From contig CP051244.1 in the NCBI GenBank assembly GCA_017795045.1, forward strand, positions 2,000,611-2,064,610: a stretch of DNA of 64,000 nucleotides. The letters run 5' to 3'. This DNA is from Allomuricauda sp. Lineage in GTDB: Bacteria > Bacteroidota > Bacteroidia > Flavobacteriales > Flavobacteriaceae. Within the stretch, counting starts at the first letter, position 1. Every line of letters begins with the position of its first letter. The notes below the pieces were generated by a model. The model saw only the letters and a program-made list of their open reading frames with translations. It searched no databases and was not told the DNA's origin. Both the position numbers and the translations under genes were made by a program. Positions 53,600 through 62,574 of this stretch are shown here, piece after piece.

Positions 53600-53623
53600 A
53601 ATAAGACAAAATTGTCCTTTATT
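53600..53623 (-). promoter_or_regulatory. Probable Rrf2 autoregulatory operator
   Basis: GACAA-AA-TTGTC (53605-53616), a perfect inverted repeat flanked by AATAA and CTTTATT. It lies about 45 nt upstream of the Rrf2 start. Its pair is at 53090. Confidence 0.55.
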
Positions 53624-53704
53624 ATTTTTATGTCGAAATTTGCCATAGGACATATCAAATTTAAACCATTACCAATAGGAACCCTATGGATTATTTTAAA
53701 AAAA

Positions 53705-54904
53705 TCAAGGTTTACCCCAATTCTGAAGTAACATAATGATTAAGCCCAAAAAAATGAGTAGGGAACAAAAAACCAATGCTGTGGCATATCCGCTAAAAAT
53801 CCCCCATTGCTGCCATTCAATAAGGCCTTTGAGGAAAAGTAGGACTTCCGTGAGCATAAATCCCAAAAAATACAGTAGATAAGACGTATACGATAAGCGA
53901 AATTGACCAAAGAGGTCCAAGAGAAAGAACAACCCAAGACTTACAACCCCCAAAAAGGTCAAATGTAAGTAGCCAATGGTGAAGTCGAGATATCTTGCCG
54001 CCATTTGGGCAAAATAGGGCATGGCTGTAAGGAATTGCAATACAATTTTAATACTGATGAGCACCACAACAGTCCGTAATAATCGGTTTTGCAGATTTGA
54101 AAGAAACAATACGCCAACCCCGTTTTTGGTGAGCTTCCAAAAAAATAGAAAAACACCAATCTGGACCATCGCTCCAATGCCTCCAAGAACATATAGCCAT
54201 GGTGATGGTTCTGTCCATAAGGTGGATAGGAAGAATGTAAGGATGATGCCTATATGGATTGCTTTAAAAAAAAGGACAAAGCTTTTTTGGGGGATGATGT
54301 GGCCCCGTTGTTCCAAAACAAACAAGAACAACCCTAGCAACGCCAATAGCATCCAACCATTATACTGAAAGTGTAGGTAAAAATATATGGACAAACGGTA
54401 CCAGATGGATTGGGTGCCCAAAGTACTCATGATGGCTCCCAAAGCCCACGGCCCCAAACTTGAAACCATCATATATACCAGTGAAGCTTTTACGCATTTT
54501 AAAGCATTACTCTTTTTATGGGTAGGAGCAATGTTCTTCCAGAAATGGTAGGTGAAAATATAGGATACGATTAGGAACAACGTGGAAAAAATAATGGAAA
54601 ACAAGGCATAACCTTGGAAGGGGAAGGTCAGCAGCATCCCTACCAAAGTAATCTGGGTGCACCAAAAAATCCCGTTATAGGTGTTTTTGGATGTATCCTT
54701 CGCAAAACAATAGTGCAGTAAAGTGGTCAGGGCCACATATACCCAACCCAAAAGGGCAATGTGTGAATGGGCATGGACCACGTACCTATAGTTGAAATCA
54801 AAAGAGAGCATGGAAAAGGAGCGGAGCAATAGGCCCAAGACTGCGGCTATGCAGAAATATAGTAAGGCAATTTGAAGCTGCCGTTTGTGTAGGCTCTCTT
54901 TCAT
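53705..54904 (-). CDS. Polytopic His-containing membrane protein of the nos operon (heme-copper-oxidase-like)
   Basis: About 12 hydrophobic helices in 399 aa. Conserved-looking His residues lie in or beside helices: VVHAHSHIALLGW (about 43-51), YFYLHFQYNGW and IGYLHLTFLG. This pattern recalls subunit I of heme-copper oxidases or NO reductases, but it is shorter and I cannot place all six canonical ligands. It lies 29 nt after NosY. A role in electron transfer, heme/copper handling or NO turnover is possible; function is not settled. Confidence 0.65.
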   Translation of the reverse strand: MKESLHKRQLQIALLYFCIAAVLGLLLRSFSMLSFDFNYRYVVHAHSHIALLGWVYVALTTLLHYCFAKDTSKNTYNGIFWCTQITLVGMLLTFPFQGYALFSIIFSTLFLIVSYIFTYHFWKNIAPTHKKSNALKCVKASLVYMMVSSLGPWALGAIMSTLGTQSIWYRLSIYFYLHFQYNGWMLLALLGLFLFVLEQRGHIIPQKSFVLFFKAIHIGIILTFFLSTLWTEPSPWLYVLGGIGAMVQIGVFLFFWKLTKNGVGVLFLSNLQNRLLRTVVVLISIKIVLQFLTAMPYFAQMAARYLDFTIGYLHLTFLGVVSLGLFFLLDLFGQFRLSYTSYLLYFLGFMLTEVLLFLKGLIEWQQWGIFSGYATALVFCSLLIFLGLIIMLLQNWGKP

Positions 54905-54933
54905 GTTCTTATGGAAATTGTGCTGCGGCCCTA

Positions 54934-55716
54934 TTAAAAGTCCTTTCTTTTTGCTTTATGGCCCAAACCAAGTATGGGCAATATAGTCCAAAGTAAAAGA
55001 ATGGCCATGGAGACCAAAAAGCCCAGATCGGTACCGAAGAACTTTTTAAAAATGGCTCCTGTGTACCCCAGTAGGGCGGAGATGTCCAATTTGAGTAGAA
55101 TCAAAATTCGGGAAAGATCAATAGGGTTGAGGGCAGTGGCCACCAAAGAAAACGTATCCAAAGGGTACTCCTCAAAAATAATGAGGGACATGAGGAACAG
55201 CCCATCATAGACCACGGCCAAGAAAAGCCATAGTAGGACCGCATAGCCAAACCCCTTTATCTTGTTTTCGTTGGATATGGCAATCACAAAGGACAGCCCC
55301 ACAAATATGAAGGTCAGGAAAGCCCCGGTGACCAGCAGTAAGGTAAAATCAAAAATGGCATTGCTCCGCAAAAGACCATACAGAACAAATGGAATACCCA
55401 AGCCCAGCACCAGACTCAAGGTCAACGAACCGGCCACGCCAAAATATTGGCCCATAAAAATAGATCTTCGGTTGATGGGCTGTGCCAATAGCAGCTCGGT
55501 AAACTCACGGGAATTGTAGTAGTACATCACCCCAAATATGGTCCCAATCAATGGAATCAGTACAATGATGACGTTCATTAAGGTGATCACGGCCTTGGAA
55601 ACATCGTTGTTCAGGAACAGTAGCACAAATCCAAGGGCAAGGTAAAACAAAAAGTATACGTAGCTCCAGCGGCTGCGTATGAGGTCGTAAAAGCTGTATT
55701 TCAGTATTTTAAACAT
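54934..55716 (-). CDS. nosY: NosY-type ABC transporter permease
   Basis: Membrane component of the NosDFY complex that matures the copper centres of N2O reductase. About six helices in 260 aa, with the ABC-2 features FYDLIRSRWSYVYF at the N-terminus and FTELLLAQPINRRSIFMGQYFG after the second helix. Start overlaps the end of nosF by 8 nt. Confidence 0.9.
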   Translation of the reverse strand: MFKILKYSFYDLIRSRWSYVYFLFYLALGFVLLFLNNDVSKAVITLMNVIIVLIPLIGTIFGVMYYYNSREFTELLLAQPINRRSIFMGQYFGVAGSLTLSLVLGLGIPFVLYGLLRSNAIFDFTLLLVTGAFLTFIFVGLSFVIAISNENKIKGFGYAVLLWLFLAVVYDGLFLMSLIIFEEYPLDTFSLVATALNPIDLSRILILLKLDISALLGYTGAIFKKFFGTDLGFLVSMAILLLWTILPILGLGHKAKRKDF

Positions 55717-56422
55717 GGTTCCCTGTGGTGGTTATGGCCGCGATGGCGTGTTCAAAGTTATTTTGTCCGGTCTGCTCCAAAAGCTTTTCAATGCTCCCTT
55801 TAAAATAGATTTCTCCTTCGAGTAGATATAGGATTTCATCTGCCATCTCCTGCACAAACTGCATGATGTGGGAGGTAATCAAAATGGTCTTTCCCCTTGC
55901 CTTTTCTTTTTGTATCAATTCCTTTAAATGAATCAATGCCCTTGGGTCTAGACCTGTTGTGGGCTCGTCCAGAATAATCAGGGGACTGTTGAACATAAAG
56001 GTCAACACAATGTTCACTTTTTGCTTGGTACCCCCCGATAGCGTGGATAATTTTTTGTTCAGAAAGGGTTCCAGACCAAAGTGTTCAATGAGTTCTTTTT
56101 CTGCACTGGGACTGTTCCTTAGGTCCTTGATCATATGGATCAGTTCCTTTACCTTGATATTTGGGGGAAAGTTGGCAATCTGTGGAAGGTAATTGATTTG
56201 TTTTCGATACCTCCAATCCTTTTTTATGGGCTTATCCAGAATGGAAATGTGTCCCTTGTCCGGAATGACCATGCCCAGAATACTCTTGATCAGGGTGGTC
56301 TTTCCCGAACCATTGGGTCCCAGAATCGCATAAATATGGCCTTCATCAATGGTCAGGTCCACACCTTTCAATACTTGGTTCTTTCCAAATTTCTTGTAGA
56401 GATCTGTTATTTCAATGGTCAT
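55709..56422 (-). CDS. nosF: NosF-type ABC transporter ATPase
   Basis: ATP-binding subunit of NosDFY, 237 aa. Walker A GPNGSGKTTLIK (about 35-46), signature LSGGTKQKV, Walker B PLIILDEPTTGLDP and the H-loop ILITSHIMQF are intact. It overlaps nosD by 4 nt and nosY by 8 nt. Confidence 0.93.
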   Translation of the reverse strand: MTIEITDLYKKFGKNQVLKGVDLTIDEGHIYAILGPNGSGKTTLIKSILGMVIPDKGHISILDKPIKKDWRYRKQINYLPQIANFPPNIKVKELIHMIKDLRNSPSAEKELIEHFGLEPFLNKKLSTLSGGTKQKVNIVLTFMFNSPLIILDEPTTGLDPRALIHLKELIQKEKARGKTILITSHIMQFVQEMADEILYLLEGEIYFKGSIEKLLEQTGQNNFEHAIAAITTTGNHV

Positions 56423-57669
56423 GGTCGCGTTTTCATTAGAGGTTGGGCATCTTTTAAGTTATCTGGCGTGAACACAGGGGAGACCCGTTCAGAGAAATCA
56501 ATGATATCCATAAATAGGCTTCGCAACAGGACAATGGTCTCAGGAGTGCGGTTTACCACATAGGAAAATAGTTTTACAGGGCGATAAGGCACATCACCAA
56601 TACCGTCTTTGTCCAGATCGTAGCCCGTATAACTGCTCCAAAAATTACCCTCAAAGACATTATCATTGAGTTTACTGTTATAGGAGATATCAAAGGAGTT
56701 GTATAAAAAATTATTGGCCTTAAAACTGTTGGTGTAGCAGGCCCCAACAACTCTAATGGCCCAACCATTGCCAATAAAGTCATTGTTGGTGTACTTGATG
56801 CGGTTAGATCCTTCAATATTAATACCGATGGTGTTTTCCTCAAACGTATTCCCAATAATCTCCGCATCGTTGATTTCTTTCAGCAGCATCCCATAAGCGG
56901 CTGTTCCCCAATTTTTTCGAAATGCATTGTTCTTCATGGTGATGAACTTGGAGAACATCACCGCGACTCCGGCACCGTTGTTTTTAAAAGTGTTGTTGGA
57001 GTACACATCATTATTTGAGAACATAAAGTGAAGCCCATACCGGAGATTATCCATACTTACATTGTCTGTAATGGTGATGCGGTCGGAAAACTCAAGATAG
57101 ATACCATCCCTGGTACCCTGGACATGGTTTTTGAGCACTTCAATGTCCGTGGAGTACCAAAGCTGTATACCATTGCCGGAATTGTATTCGTCCACGGCAT
57201 CGCCAATGATTCTATTATGGTATACCTTGCCGTGTGAAGACTTTTCCAGATAGATGCCAAAAAACAATTGTTCCAGTACCATATTCTGAATGAGGAAGTT
57301 CTTGCTCTGCACCACCCGTATGGCCGCATTATCTTTGGTATAACTGACCCCAACATTGATGATGAACAGACCGTCCAAGGTTACATCATCTGATTGTATC
57401 CTAAAGATTTCCCCTTTCTTTTCTCCATCAACAATGGGATAATCAATTCCTTTTATCACCAAGGGTTTGTCCACCAATATTTCAAATTCCCGGTATGTCC
57501 CTTTTTGAATGAGCAAGGTATCATAGGCATTGGCGATCGCTATGGTTTTTTTGATGGAACTGTGTTTGCAATCGCTGCAGATGTTCCATGTACTTGCCCA
57601 GATGGGCAACCCTATTAAGAACAAGAGTAACCCTAAAATGTATTTATGATTTGGATGGGATAAAAACAT
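56419..57669 (-). CDS. nosD: NosD periplasmic copper-centre maturation protein
   Basis: Signal peptide to about residue 25 (LPIWAS). The 416 aa form a right-handed beta-helix of PbH1 repeats (NSGNGIQLWYSTDIEVLKNHVQG, DRITITDNVSMDNLRYGLHFMFSNNDVYSNNTF, GTAAYGMLLKEINDAEIIGNTF), as in NosD proteins. It works with NosF and NosY in delivering sulfur or copper to the CuZ site of NosZ. Confidence 0.92.
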   Translation of the reverse strand: MFLSHPNHKYILGLLLFLIGLPIWASTWNICSDCKHSSIKKTIAIANAYDTLLIQKGTYREFEILVDKPLVIKGIDYPIVDGEKKGEIFRIQSDDVTLDGLFIINVGVSYTKDNAAIRVVQSKNFLIQNMVLEQLFFGIYLEKSSHGKVYHNRIIGDAVDEYNSGNGIQLWYSTDIEVLKNHVQGTRDGIYLEFSDRITITDNVSMDNLRYGLHFMFSNNDVYSNNTFKNNGAGVAVMFSKFITMKNNAFRKNWGTAAYGMLLKEINDAEIIGNTFEENTIGINIEGSNRIKYTNNDFIGNGWAIRVVGACYTNSFKANNFLYNSFDISYNSKLNDNVFEGNFWSSYTGYDLDKDGIGDVPYRPVKLFSYVVNRTPETIVLLRSLFMDIIDFSERVSPVFTPDNLKDAQPLMKTRP

Positions 57670-57721
57670 GGGGTCCGCGGGATTTAAAGAGTCTTCTTTG
57701 TTAATTTGAATTGGGTCTGTT

Positions 57722-58180
57722 TTAGGTAAAATCCTTAACTGACTTTCCGGTCATCTGAGTTATTGCAATGCAATATACCACGGGCATTTCCTCTTCTTGT
57801 AACCTACCGGAAAAGTGACTTAAAAAATAGGGACGCTCCGCATTTTTATGGTCTATGGTTTCCTGTACACCTTCCGCAAAATATTTTAAATATTGTTTGG
57901 CACGATTACCCGTAAGTTCATGAAAACAACCATGTACCTGCACAGATTCCCAATGACGGAAAGACTCGATTCTATCAACCTGAAAAGAGACTTTGTCGTG
58001 TTTTCTTAAGGCATTGATCCTATGTCCATTGGAGGCGAAACATAAAATACTTTTTTCATCCTTGAGAAAATAATAGGTAGACGGGACCACATACGGTTCG
58101 TTGTTGGCTATGTACGCCAAACGACCCACATAATTGTCGGCCAAAAGCTGTTCGCATTTTAAGGGCTCCAAATCTGTCAT
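57722..58180 (-). CDS. Pyridoxamine 5'-phosphate oxidase-like flavin-binding protein
   Basis: A split-barrel FMN-binding fold of 152 aa: LLADNYVGRLAYIANNEPYVVPSTYYFLKDEKSILCFASNGHRINALRKHDKVSFQVDRIE. The pattern is that of small flavin reductase/NimA-like proteins. Its role in nos gene clusters is unknown; redox support of NosZ maturation is speculation. It sits 10 nt after nosL and 52 nt before nosD. Confidence 0.82.
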   Translation of the reverse strand: MTDLEPLKCEQLLADNYVGRLAYIANNEPYVVPSTYYFLKDEKSILCFASNGHRINALRKHDKVSFQVDRIESFRHWESVQVHGCFHELTGNRAKQYLKYFAEGVQETIDHKNAERPYFLSHFSGRLQEEEMPVVYCIAITQMTGKSVKDFT

Positions 58181-58190
58181 TGTACTCGTG

Positions 58191-58625
58191 TTAATGTTTA
58201 AACCTTTCTTTTATTTCTGCCCATGTGTAAAGTTCTCCGCCGTTTTCATCCAAAGCATGTTGGGCAGCTTGCTCTACGGAGAATGCACTCAGAAAAGCCC
58301 CCATGGGACTGGGAATGTTCTCGCTGATCAAGTAGGAGGTCTTTGTGGCATCGGCCAGTTCACCGGGTTGGTCAAAATCATTGACCAAGAACAGGGCCAT
58401 GGTGGATTCATCCTCATCTTTCAAGTGGTTGATCATGCACTCAATGGCATCAAAGTTGAAGACTTTCCCTTTCTTGGTGACCAATTGTGCGGCGTGTTGT
58501 TTGTCTACAATGGTCATGCTGCAATAGTGGCAGCCCACGTGGCCATAATCAATAGGTTTGGGGCCTACGGAACATCCAATGATTAAACAGAGGATGGTAA
58601 ATGAAGGTATGATAAGGTACTTCAT
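58191..58625 (-). CDS. nosL: NosL copper-binding lipoprotein
   Basis: Copper chaperone for NosZ in the periplasm. I use the ATG giving MKYLIIPSFTILCLIIGCS, which places the lipobox correctly; a start 12 codons upstream would overlap the previous gene. The copper-binding signature CHYCSM follows the mature N-terminus (GHVGCHYCSMTIVD), and FNFDAIECMINHL is also typical. Confidence 0.92.
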   Translation of the reverse strand: MKYLIIPSFTILCLIIGCSVGPKPIDYGHVGCHYCSMTIVDKQHAAQLVTKKGKVFNFDAIECMINHLKDEDESTMALFLVNDFDQPGELADATKTSYLISENIPSPMGAFLSAFSVEQAAQHALDENGGELYTWAEIKERFKH

Positions 58626-58636
58626 AGTGATAGGGA

Positions 58637-59248
58637 TTATTGTTTTTTTGTACTCTTCCAACCCAAAAAGCCAGCAGCTAAGGTGAGCATCATACCTGCA
58701 AACATGAGCCAGGCCCCGGTGGAAGGTAGGGAGGTCACATCAAAATTGAGCATTTTCACATGTCCCAACAAGGGTGGTTTATAGGTCATCGGGGTACCAT
58801 CGGGGTGGGATAATTTCATAATGGCATTAGGATCTAAATTGGTGCCATAATCCATCAACCATTCATTGAAATCGTACATGCCCAGCATACCCAGAATGGA
58901 CATAAGTACAAACCACCCCCAAAACCATTTGTAGCCCACTTTGTTGAAGTATCCCAGCATACCAATCACCACTCCAATCGCCACCATGATTCCGATAATA
59001 GTGGGGAATGTTCCAAACTCCCACATATCCTCTGCTTTAGGGAGTGTGTGCATACCGATATAGTGGTTGAGGCCATCTATATTTTGAATGTCAAACTCAT
59101 TGACACCTTTTAGACCGTTTATATGAATGTTCAAACCTAGGGGGTCTGGATACTGGGGGGCTCCCAACATGATATTCCAAAGTGGGAAAATGTACAATCC
59201 CAATAAGAAAAGAGGGCCAACCATCATTATTATACTCGCCTTTTTCAT
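58637..59248 (-). CDS. Membrane protein downstream of nosZ (possible NosB counterpart)
   Basis: Four hydrophobic segments in 203 aa (ASIIMMVGPLFLLGLYIFPLW, FPTIIGIMVAIGVVIGMLGYF, WFWGWFVLMSILGMLGMYDF, GAWLMFAGMMLTLAAGFLGW) with a periplasmic loop between helices 1 and 2 (PQYPDPLGLNIHINGLKGV). Clade II nos clusters often carry a membrane protein, NosB, next to nosZ; I propose this as equivalent from position, not from a known sequence match. Confidence 0.72.
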   Translation of the reverse strand: MKKASIIMMVGPLFLLGLYIFPLWNIMLGAPQYPDPLGLNIHINGLKGVNEFDIQNIDGLNHYIGMHTLPKAEDMWEFGTFPTIIGIMVAIGVVIGMLGYFNKVGYKWFWGWFVLMSILGMLGMYDFNEWLMDYGTNLDPNAIMKLSHPDGTPMTYKPPLLGHVKMLNFDVTSLPSTGAWLMFAGMMLTLAAGFLGWKSTKKQ

Positions 59249-59320
59249 TTTTTTGATTTAAGGGTTACAAACTGAGAGTGGTTTTTTCAGAAGGGTTGAT
59301 GAACTTCAATTTGTAAGGAA

Positions 59321-59350
59321 AAGCGGGCAGGTCACGGACACGGCCCGCTT
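59321..59350 (-). terminator. Hairpin after nosZ
   Basis: AAGCGGGC pairs with GCCCGCTT around a 14-nt loop; on the minus strand it is followed by TTTTCC. As the operon continues, it may be a partial terminator or an mRNA-stabilising hairpin that keeps nosZ transcript in excess. Confidence 0.5.
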
Positions 59351-59374
59351 TGTTCAATGGTGACTCAATCCGAA

Positions 59375-61327
59375 TTATTCACCAAGTGACCATTTGAGTT
59401 CTATGTTGGAATTGGCAGGGGAGACCCTAACATATCCCTGCATTTCTTGGTGCAATGCAGAACAGAAATCCGTGCAATAGAACGGCCATACCCCAACTTG
59501 TTTGGGTTCCCAGACCGAGGTCTTGGTCTGCCCGGGCATGATCAGAAGCTCGGAGGTGTTCTGACCGAGGATAGAGAAACCGTGCGGTACATCAAAATCC
59601 TGTTCGTGGTTGGTGATGTGGAAATACACTTTGTCACCCACTTTAACACCTTCAATATTATCGGGGGTAAAGTGGCTTCGGATGGTGGACATATACACAT
59701 GGACGTCGTTGCCTTCACGTACCACTTTGGAGCCAGTGGGTGATGTTACTGCGTATGGGTGTTTGTTCTCATCCAATCGATAGATCTTCTTTGATTTCGG
59801 TGCCAACAGTTCAGCTGGGCAGCCTGCAGCATAGTGGGGCTCACCGTGTGTTGGAAAATCATAGATCAGTTCCATTTTCTCCCCGGAGATATCATAGATC
59901 TGTGCGGAGTGCTCCATCTCAGGTCCAGTGGGCAAATAACGGTCTTTGGTGATCTTGTTCATGGCCACTACGTATTTGCCAAAGGGTTTTCTGGAGTTTC
60001 CTCCGGGAATCATCAAGTGACCTACCGAATAGTAGGTGGGTTTTCTATCGATGACCTCCCATGTGCCCAATTTCCATTTTACTACTTCAGAAGAGATAAA
60101 GAAAGTGGTATAGGCATTTCCTTTACCGTCGAACTCGGTATGCAATGGACCAAGGCCACCACTTTTTACCTGTCCGGCCAATACATCCTCAAACTTAAGA
60201 ATAGGAATGCCATAGGCCTCACCATCAAATTTTTCACCTTCAATGGCGGCAATCATCTTGTCAAAAGAGTGAACGGTCAAGTCGGCAGAGAGTTTCCCGT
60301 TTCCAATGATGTACTGTCCTGTTGGGTCCACATCACAACCATGTGGCGATTTTGGAGTGGGCAAGAAGAATACGGCACCGGGCACCTTTAAAGGATCAAC
60401 GGTCAACACCTCTTTTTTCATGGTGGTGGTTGCCATATGGGTACCTTCATCATAAACATTATGGGCATAATTGGCGGGCATTTTGGTACCCCCACCATTG
60501 TTTACGTATTCCTCGATTTTCTTCCAGTTGACCGCGGCAATAAAATCCTTGTCATTTTGTGAAGCATTCACCTCTTGCAATGTGTGGGCCTCTTCCGTAT
60601 TGTATGTGGTAAAGAAGAACCATCCATGGGATTTTCCACGACCGGGGTGTGAAAGGTCATAGTTGAACCCGGGCATCAACAATTGAAACTTTAGGTCCAT
60701 GTGACCGTGTTCTGGATCTACGCTGATAAAGGATAGAGATCCCTTAAAATTGCTTTTGTATTCATTGATTGGGATATCCCTTTGTGGAATGGGAACAGAG
60801 AAGCGGGTTCCCGCCACTACATACTCCGTATTCTCGGTGATGAAGGAAGAACTGTGATTCCCGGCACTATTGGGTACCTCGATGATTTCTTCCGTTTCAA
60901 AGGTGCTCAAACTGATACGGGCAATCCTTGGGGTGTTGTTACCGTTGATGAATATCCAACGACCATCCAACTCGCCATTGGTCTGTGAAATATCAGGGTG
61001 GTGGGCATCGTCCCAAGGCACAAAACCGTGGGAAGTGGTCAGCATGGGCTTCGTTTCTTCAGAATATCCATATCCTGATGTTGGGAACTGGGAGAAAACC
61101 GGAATCTCCTTGAACATCCTTCCAGAAGGCAGCCCATAAACGGTAAGGTTACCGCTGTATCCACCAGAAAGGAAAGCATAGTATTCATCTTGCTCCCCGG
61201 GGGCAACATACACTTTTTCGGCGGCACTCGACGATAGCGCCCCATTTGAACTCTTGTTTTGTTGGCCACAGGAAACCAGTATTAAGACGGCTCCCAGGAA
61301 CATGGTCAATTGTTTATAGATTTTCAT
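59375..61327 (-). CDS. nosZ: Nitrous-oxide reductase, clade II (Sec-exported)
   Basis: Reduces N2O to N2, the last step of denitrification. The 650 aa begin with a lipoprotein-type Sec signal (LVSCGQQN) rather than a twin-arginine signal, which marks clade II. The propeller domain holds the DAHHP motif (for CuZ) and HGCDVDPTGQYI and GPLHTEFDGKG blocks. The C-terminal cupredoxin has CuA ligands Cys618, Cys622, His626 and Met629 in CTDFCSALHQEM, preceded by DVPHGFSILGQN. Enzyme and accessory genes follow in the same direction. Confidence 0.96.
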   Translation of the reverse strand: MKIYKQLTMFLGAVLILVSCGQQNKSSNGALSSSAAEKVYVAPGEQDEYYAFLSGGYSGNLTVYGLPSGRMFKEIPVFSQFPTSGYGYSEETKPMLTTSHGFVPWDDAHHPDISQTNGELDGRWIFINGNNTPRIARISLSTFETEEIIEVPNSAGNHSSSFITENTEYVVAGTRFSVPIPQRDIPINEYKSNFKGSLSFISVDPEHGHMDLKFQLLMPGFNYDLSHPGRGKSHGWFFFTTYNTEEAHTLQEVNASQNDKDFIAAVNWKKIEEYVNNGGGTKMPANYAHNVYDEGTHMATTTMKKEVLTVDPLKVPGAVFFLPTPKSPHGCDVDPTGQYIIGNGKLSADLTVHSFDKMIAAIEGEKFDGEAYGIPILKFEDVLAGQVKSGGLGPLHTEFDGKGNAYTTFFISSEVVKWKLGTWEVIDRKPTYYSVGHLMIPGGNSRKPFGKYVVAMNKITKDRYLPTGPEMEHSAQIYDISGEKMELIYDFPTHGEPHYAAGCPAELLAPKSKKIYRLDENKHPYAVTSPTGSKVVREGNDVHVYMSTIRSHFTPDNIEGVKVGDKVYFHITNHEQDFDVPHGFSILGQNTSELLIMPGQTKTSVWEPKQVGVWPFYCTDFCSALHQEMQGYVRVSPANSNIELKWSLGE

Positions 61328-61361
61328 TGTATTAGGTTTTATTCGTTCTTTATTGATTATA

Positions 61362-61943
61362 TCATTGAGTAGGGGGTAGGATGACTTTGTCCACTACATG
61401 TACAATCCCATTTCCTGCGGGGATACTGGCGATTATTTTGGCACCGCCAACAAAGACATCATCCCCTTTGATTTCCACAGGGACATTTTGGTCATTGGCC
61501 TGCCCCAGTTTTTTGAAGTTTTTCAAAAAATCCTTGGAGTAGTTCCCAGCGGTGACATGGTACTTGAGAATATTGGCCAAGGCACTCTTGTTCTCGGGCT
61601 TTAACAGGTCTTCCACGGTACCTTCGGGCAGGGCGTCAAAAGCACTGTTTGTGGGGGCAAAAACCATAAGAGGCCCCGCGTTGACCAGGGCATTTTCAAG
61701 CTCTGCTGCCTGTACTGCGGCGACCAACGTGCTGTGGTCAGATGATCCAATGGCTATCTGTAATACATTGGGGGTGGATTCATCGTCTTCAATAAAGGCC
61801 TGACCTTTATTGTTTTCCAGAATGGCCTCGGTATCATTTTGGCCAGAAACTGTGGTGTCGTTCTGGGCTCCGTTTTTACAACTGCTGTTGAGAGCGAGTG
61901 ATAAAACTAGCCCCATCATACTGAGTTTGATGGTTGATTTCAT
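61362..61943 (-). CDS. Fasciclin-domain lipoprotein
   Basis: Lipobox Cys (LNSSCKNG, residue 22), a variable linker, then one FAS1 domain: STLVAAVQAAELENALVNAGPLMVFAPTNSAFDALPEGTVEDLL ... ILKYHVTAGNYSKDF ... GNGIVHVVDKVILPP. FAS1 proteins mediate adhesion or protein contacts. It lies 5 nt after the cytochrome and 34 nt before nosZ, an arrangement that looks specific to this type of nos cluster; its role is unknown. Confidence 0.88.
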   Translation of the reverse strand: MKSTIKLSMMGLVLSLALNSSCKNGAQNDTTVSGQNDTEAILENNKGQAFIEDDESTPNVLQIAIGSSDHSTLVAAVQAAELENALVNAGPLMVFAPTNSAFDALPEGTVEDLLKPENKSALANILKYHVTAGNYSKDFLKNFKKLGQANDQNVPVEIKGDDVFVGGAKIIASIPAGNGIVHVVDKVILPPTQ

Positions 61944-61948
61944 ATATT

Positions 61949-62458
61949 TTATTTTAACGTCCTGAAGTATTCTAAAATGGCCCGGGCCTGGTCTTCGGTC
62001 AACCCTTGGTTAGACATGGGTGATCCGTTGAACTCTTGCAATAAATCTTTTGCGAGTGGGTCTTGTTGAACCATTTCCTGAGGATTCAAAATCATATTCA
62101 TGACCCACTCTGGGGTTCTCCTATCCAATATTCCATTGGGTGGCGGTCCTATGAATTTTTTATCCACCCTGTGACAGGCCAAACACATTTGATCATACAC
62201 TTCCTTGCCCTTTGCGGCCATTGTCCGATCAATTTCCGGGTCCAAGGTTACGGATTTGATCGGGCCCACACCTTTTGAGGTCAAATCCACACGCTCTGAT
62301 GCTTTGTCGTTAGAGGTGCTGGTTTCAACAGGCTGTTCGGTTGGAGTTTTTTTCCGTTGTACGCTAAAGCCCTCTTCTTTTTTCTCTTCTTTTTTTCCTC
62401 CACATCCAATCATGATCATTGCAAAGAGCAGGGCTATACTTTTAACTATTGTTTTCAT
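61949..62458 (-). CDS. Monoheme cytochrome c lipoprotein, first gene of the nos operon
   Basis: Lipobox Cys19 (IMIGCGGK), a charged linker, then a class I cytochrome c with heme motif CLACH at 92-96 and a likely axial Met in NGSPMSNQGLT. It is probably the electron donor to NosZ. It is preceded by a perfect -7 box and a TGA-N6-TCA palindrome. Confidence 0.9.
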   Translation of the reverse strand: MKTIVKSIALLFAMIMIGCGGKKEEKKEEGFSVQRKKTPTEQPVETSTSNDKASERVDLTSKGVGPIKSVTLDPEIDRTMAAKGKEVYDQMCLACHRVDKKFIGPPPNGILDRRTPEWVMNMILNPQEMVQQDPLAKDLLQEFNGSPMSNQGLTEDQARAILEYFRTLK

Positions 62459-62483
62459 ATGATTATGGGTTATAATTCTGGTT

Positions 62484-62527
62484 CAAATGTATATAGGGCC
62501 ACGCGCCCATAACATGATATAAGTCAT
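62484..62527 (-). promoter_or_regulatory. nos operon promoter with Crp/Fnr-type site
   Basis: On the minus strand, TACATTTG (62491-62484) is a perfect TAnnTTTG box 26 nt before the cytochrome start. ATGACTTATATCAT (62514-62527) fits the TGA-N6-TCA core of Crp/Fnr-family sites. Its centre is about 41.5 nt upstream of the inferred transcription start, the classical activator position. No Crp/Fnr gene is in the window. Confidence 0.6.
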
Positions 62528-62574
62528 AAAAAGGATAAAAATACCCTTTAATCTTTGTTTGGTGTAAATGAGAT

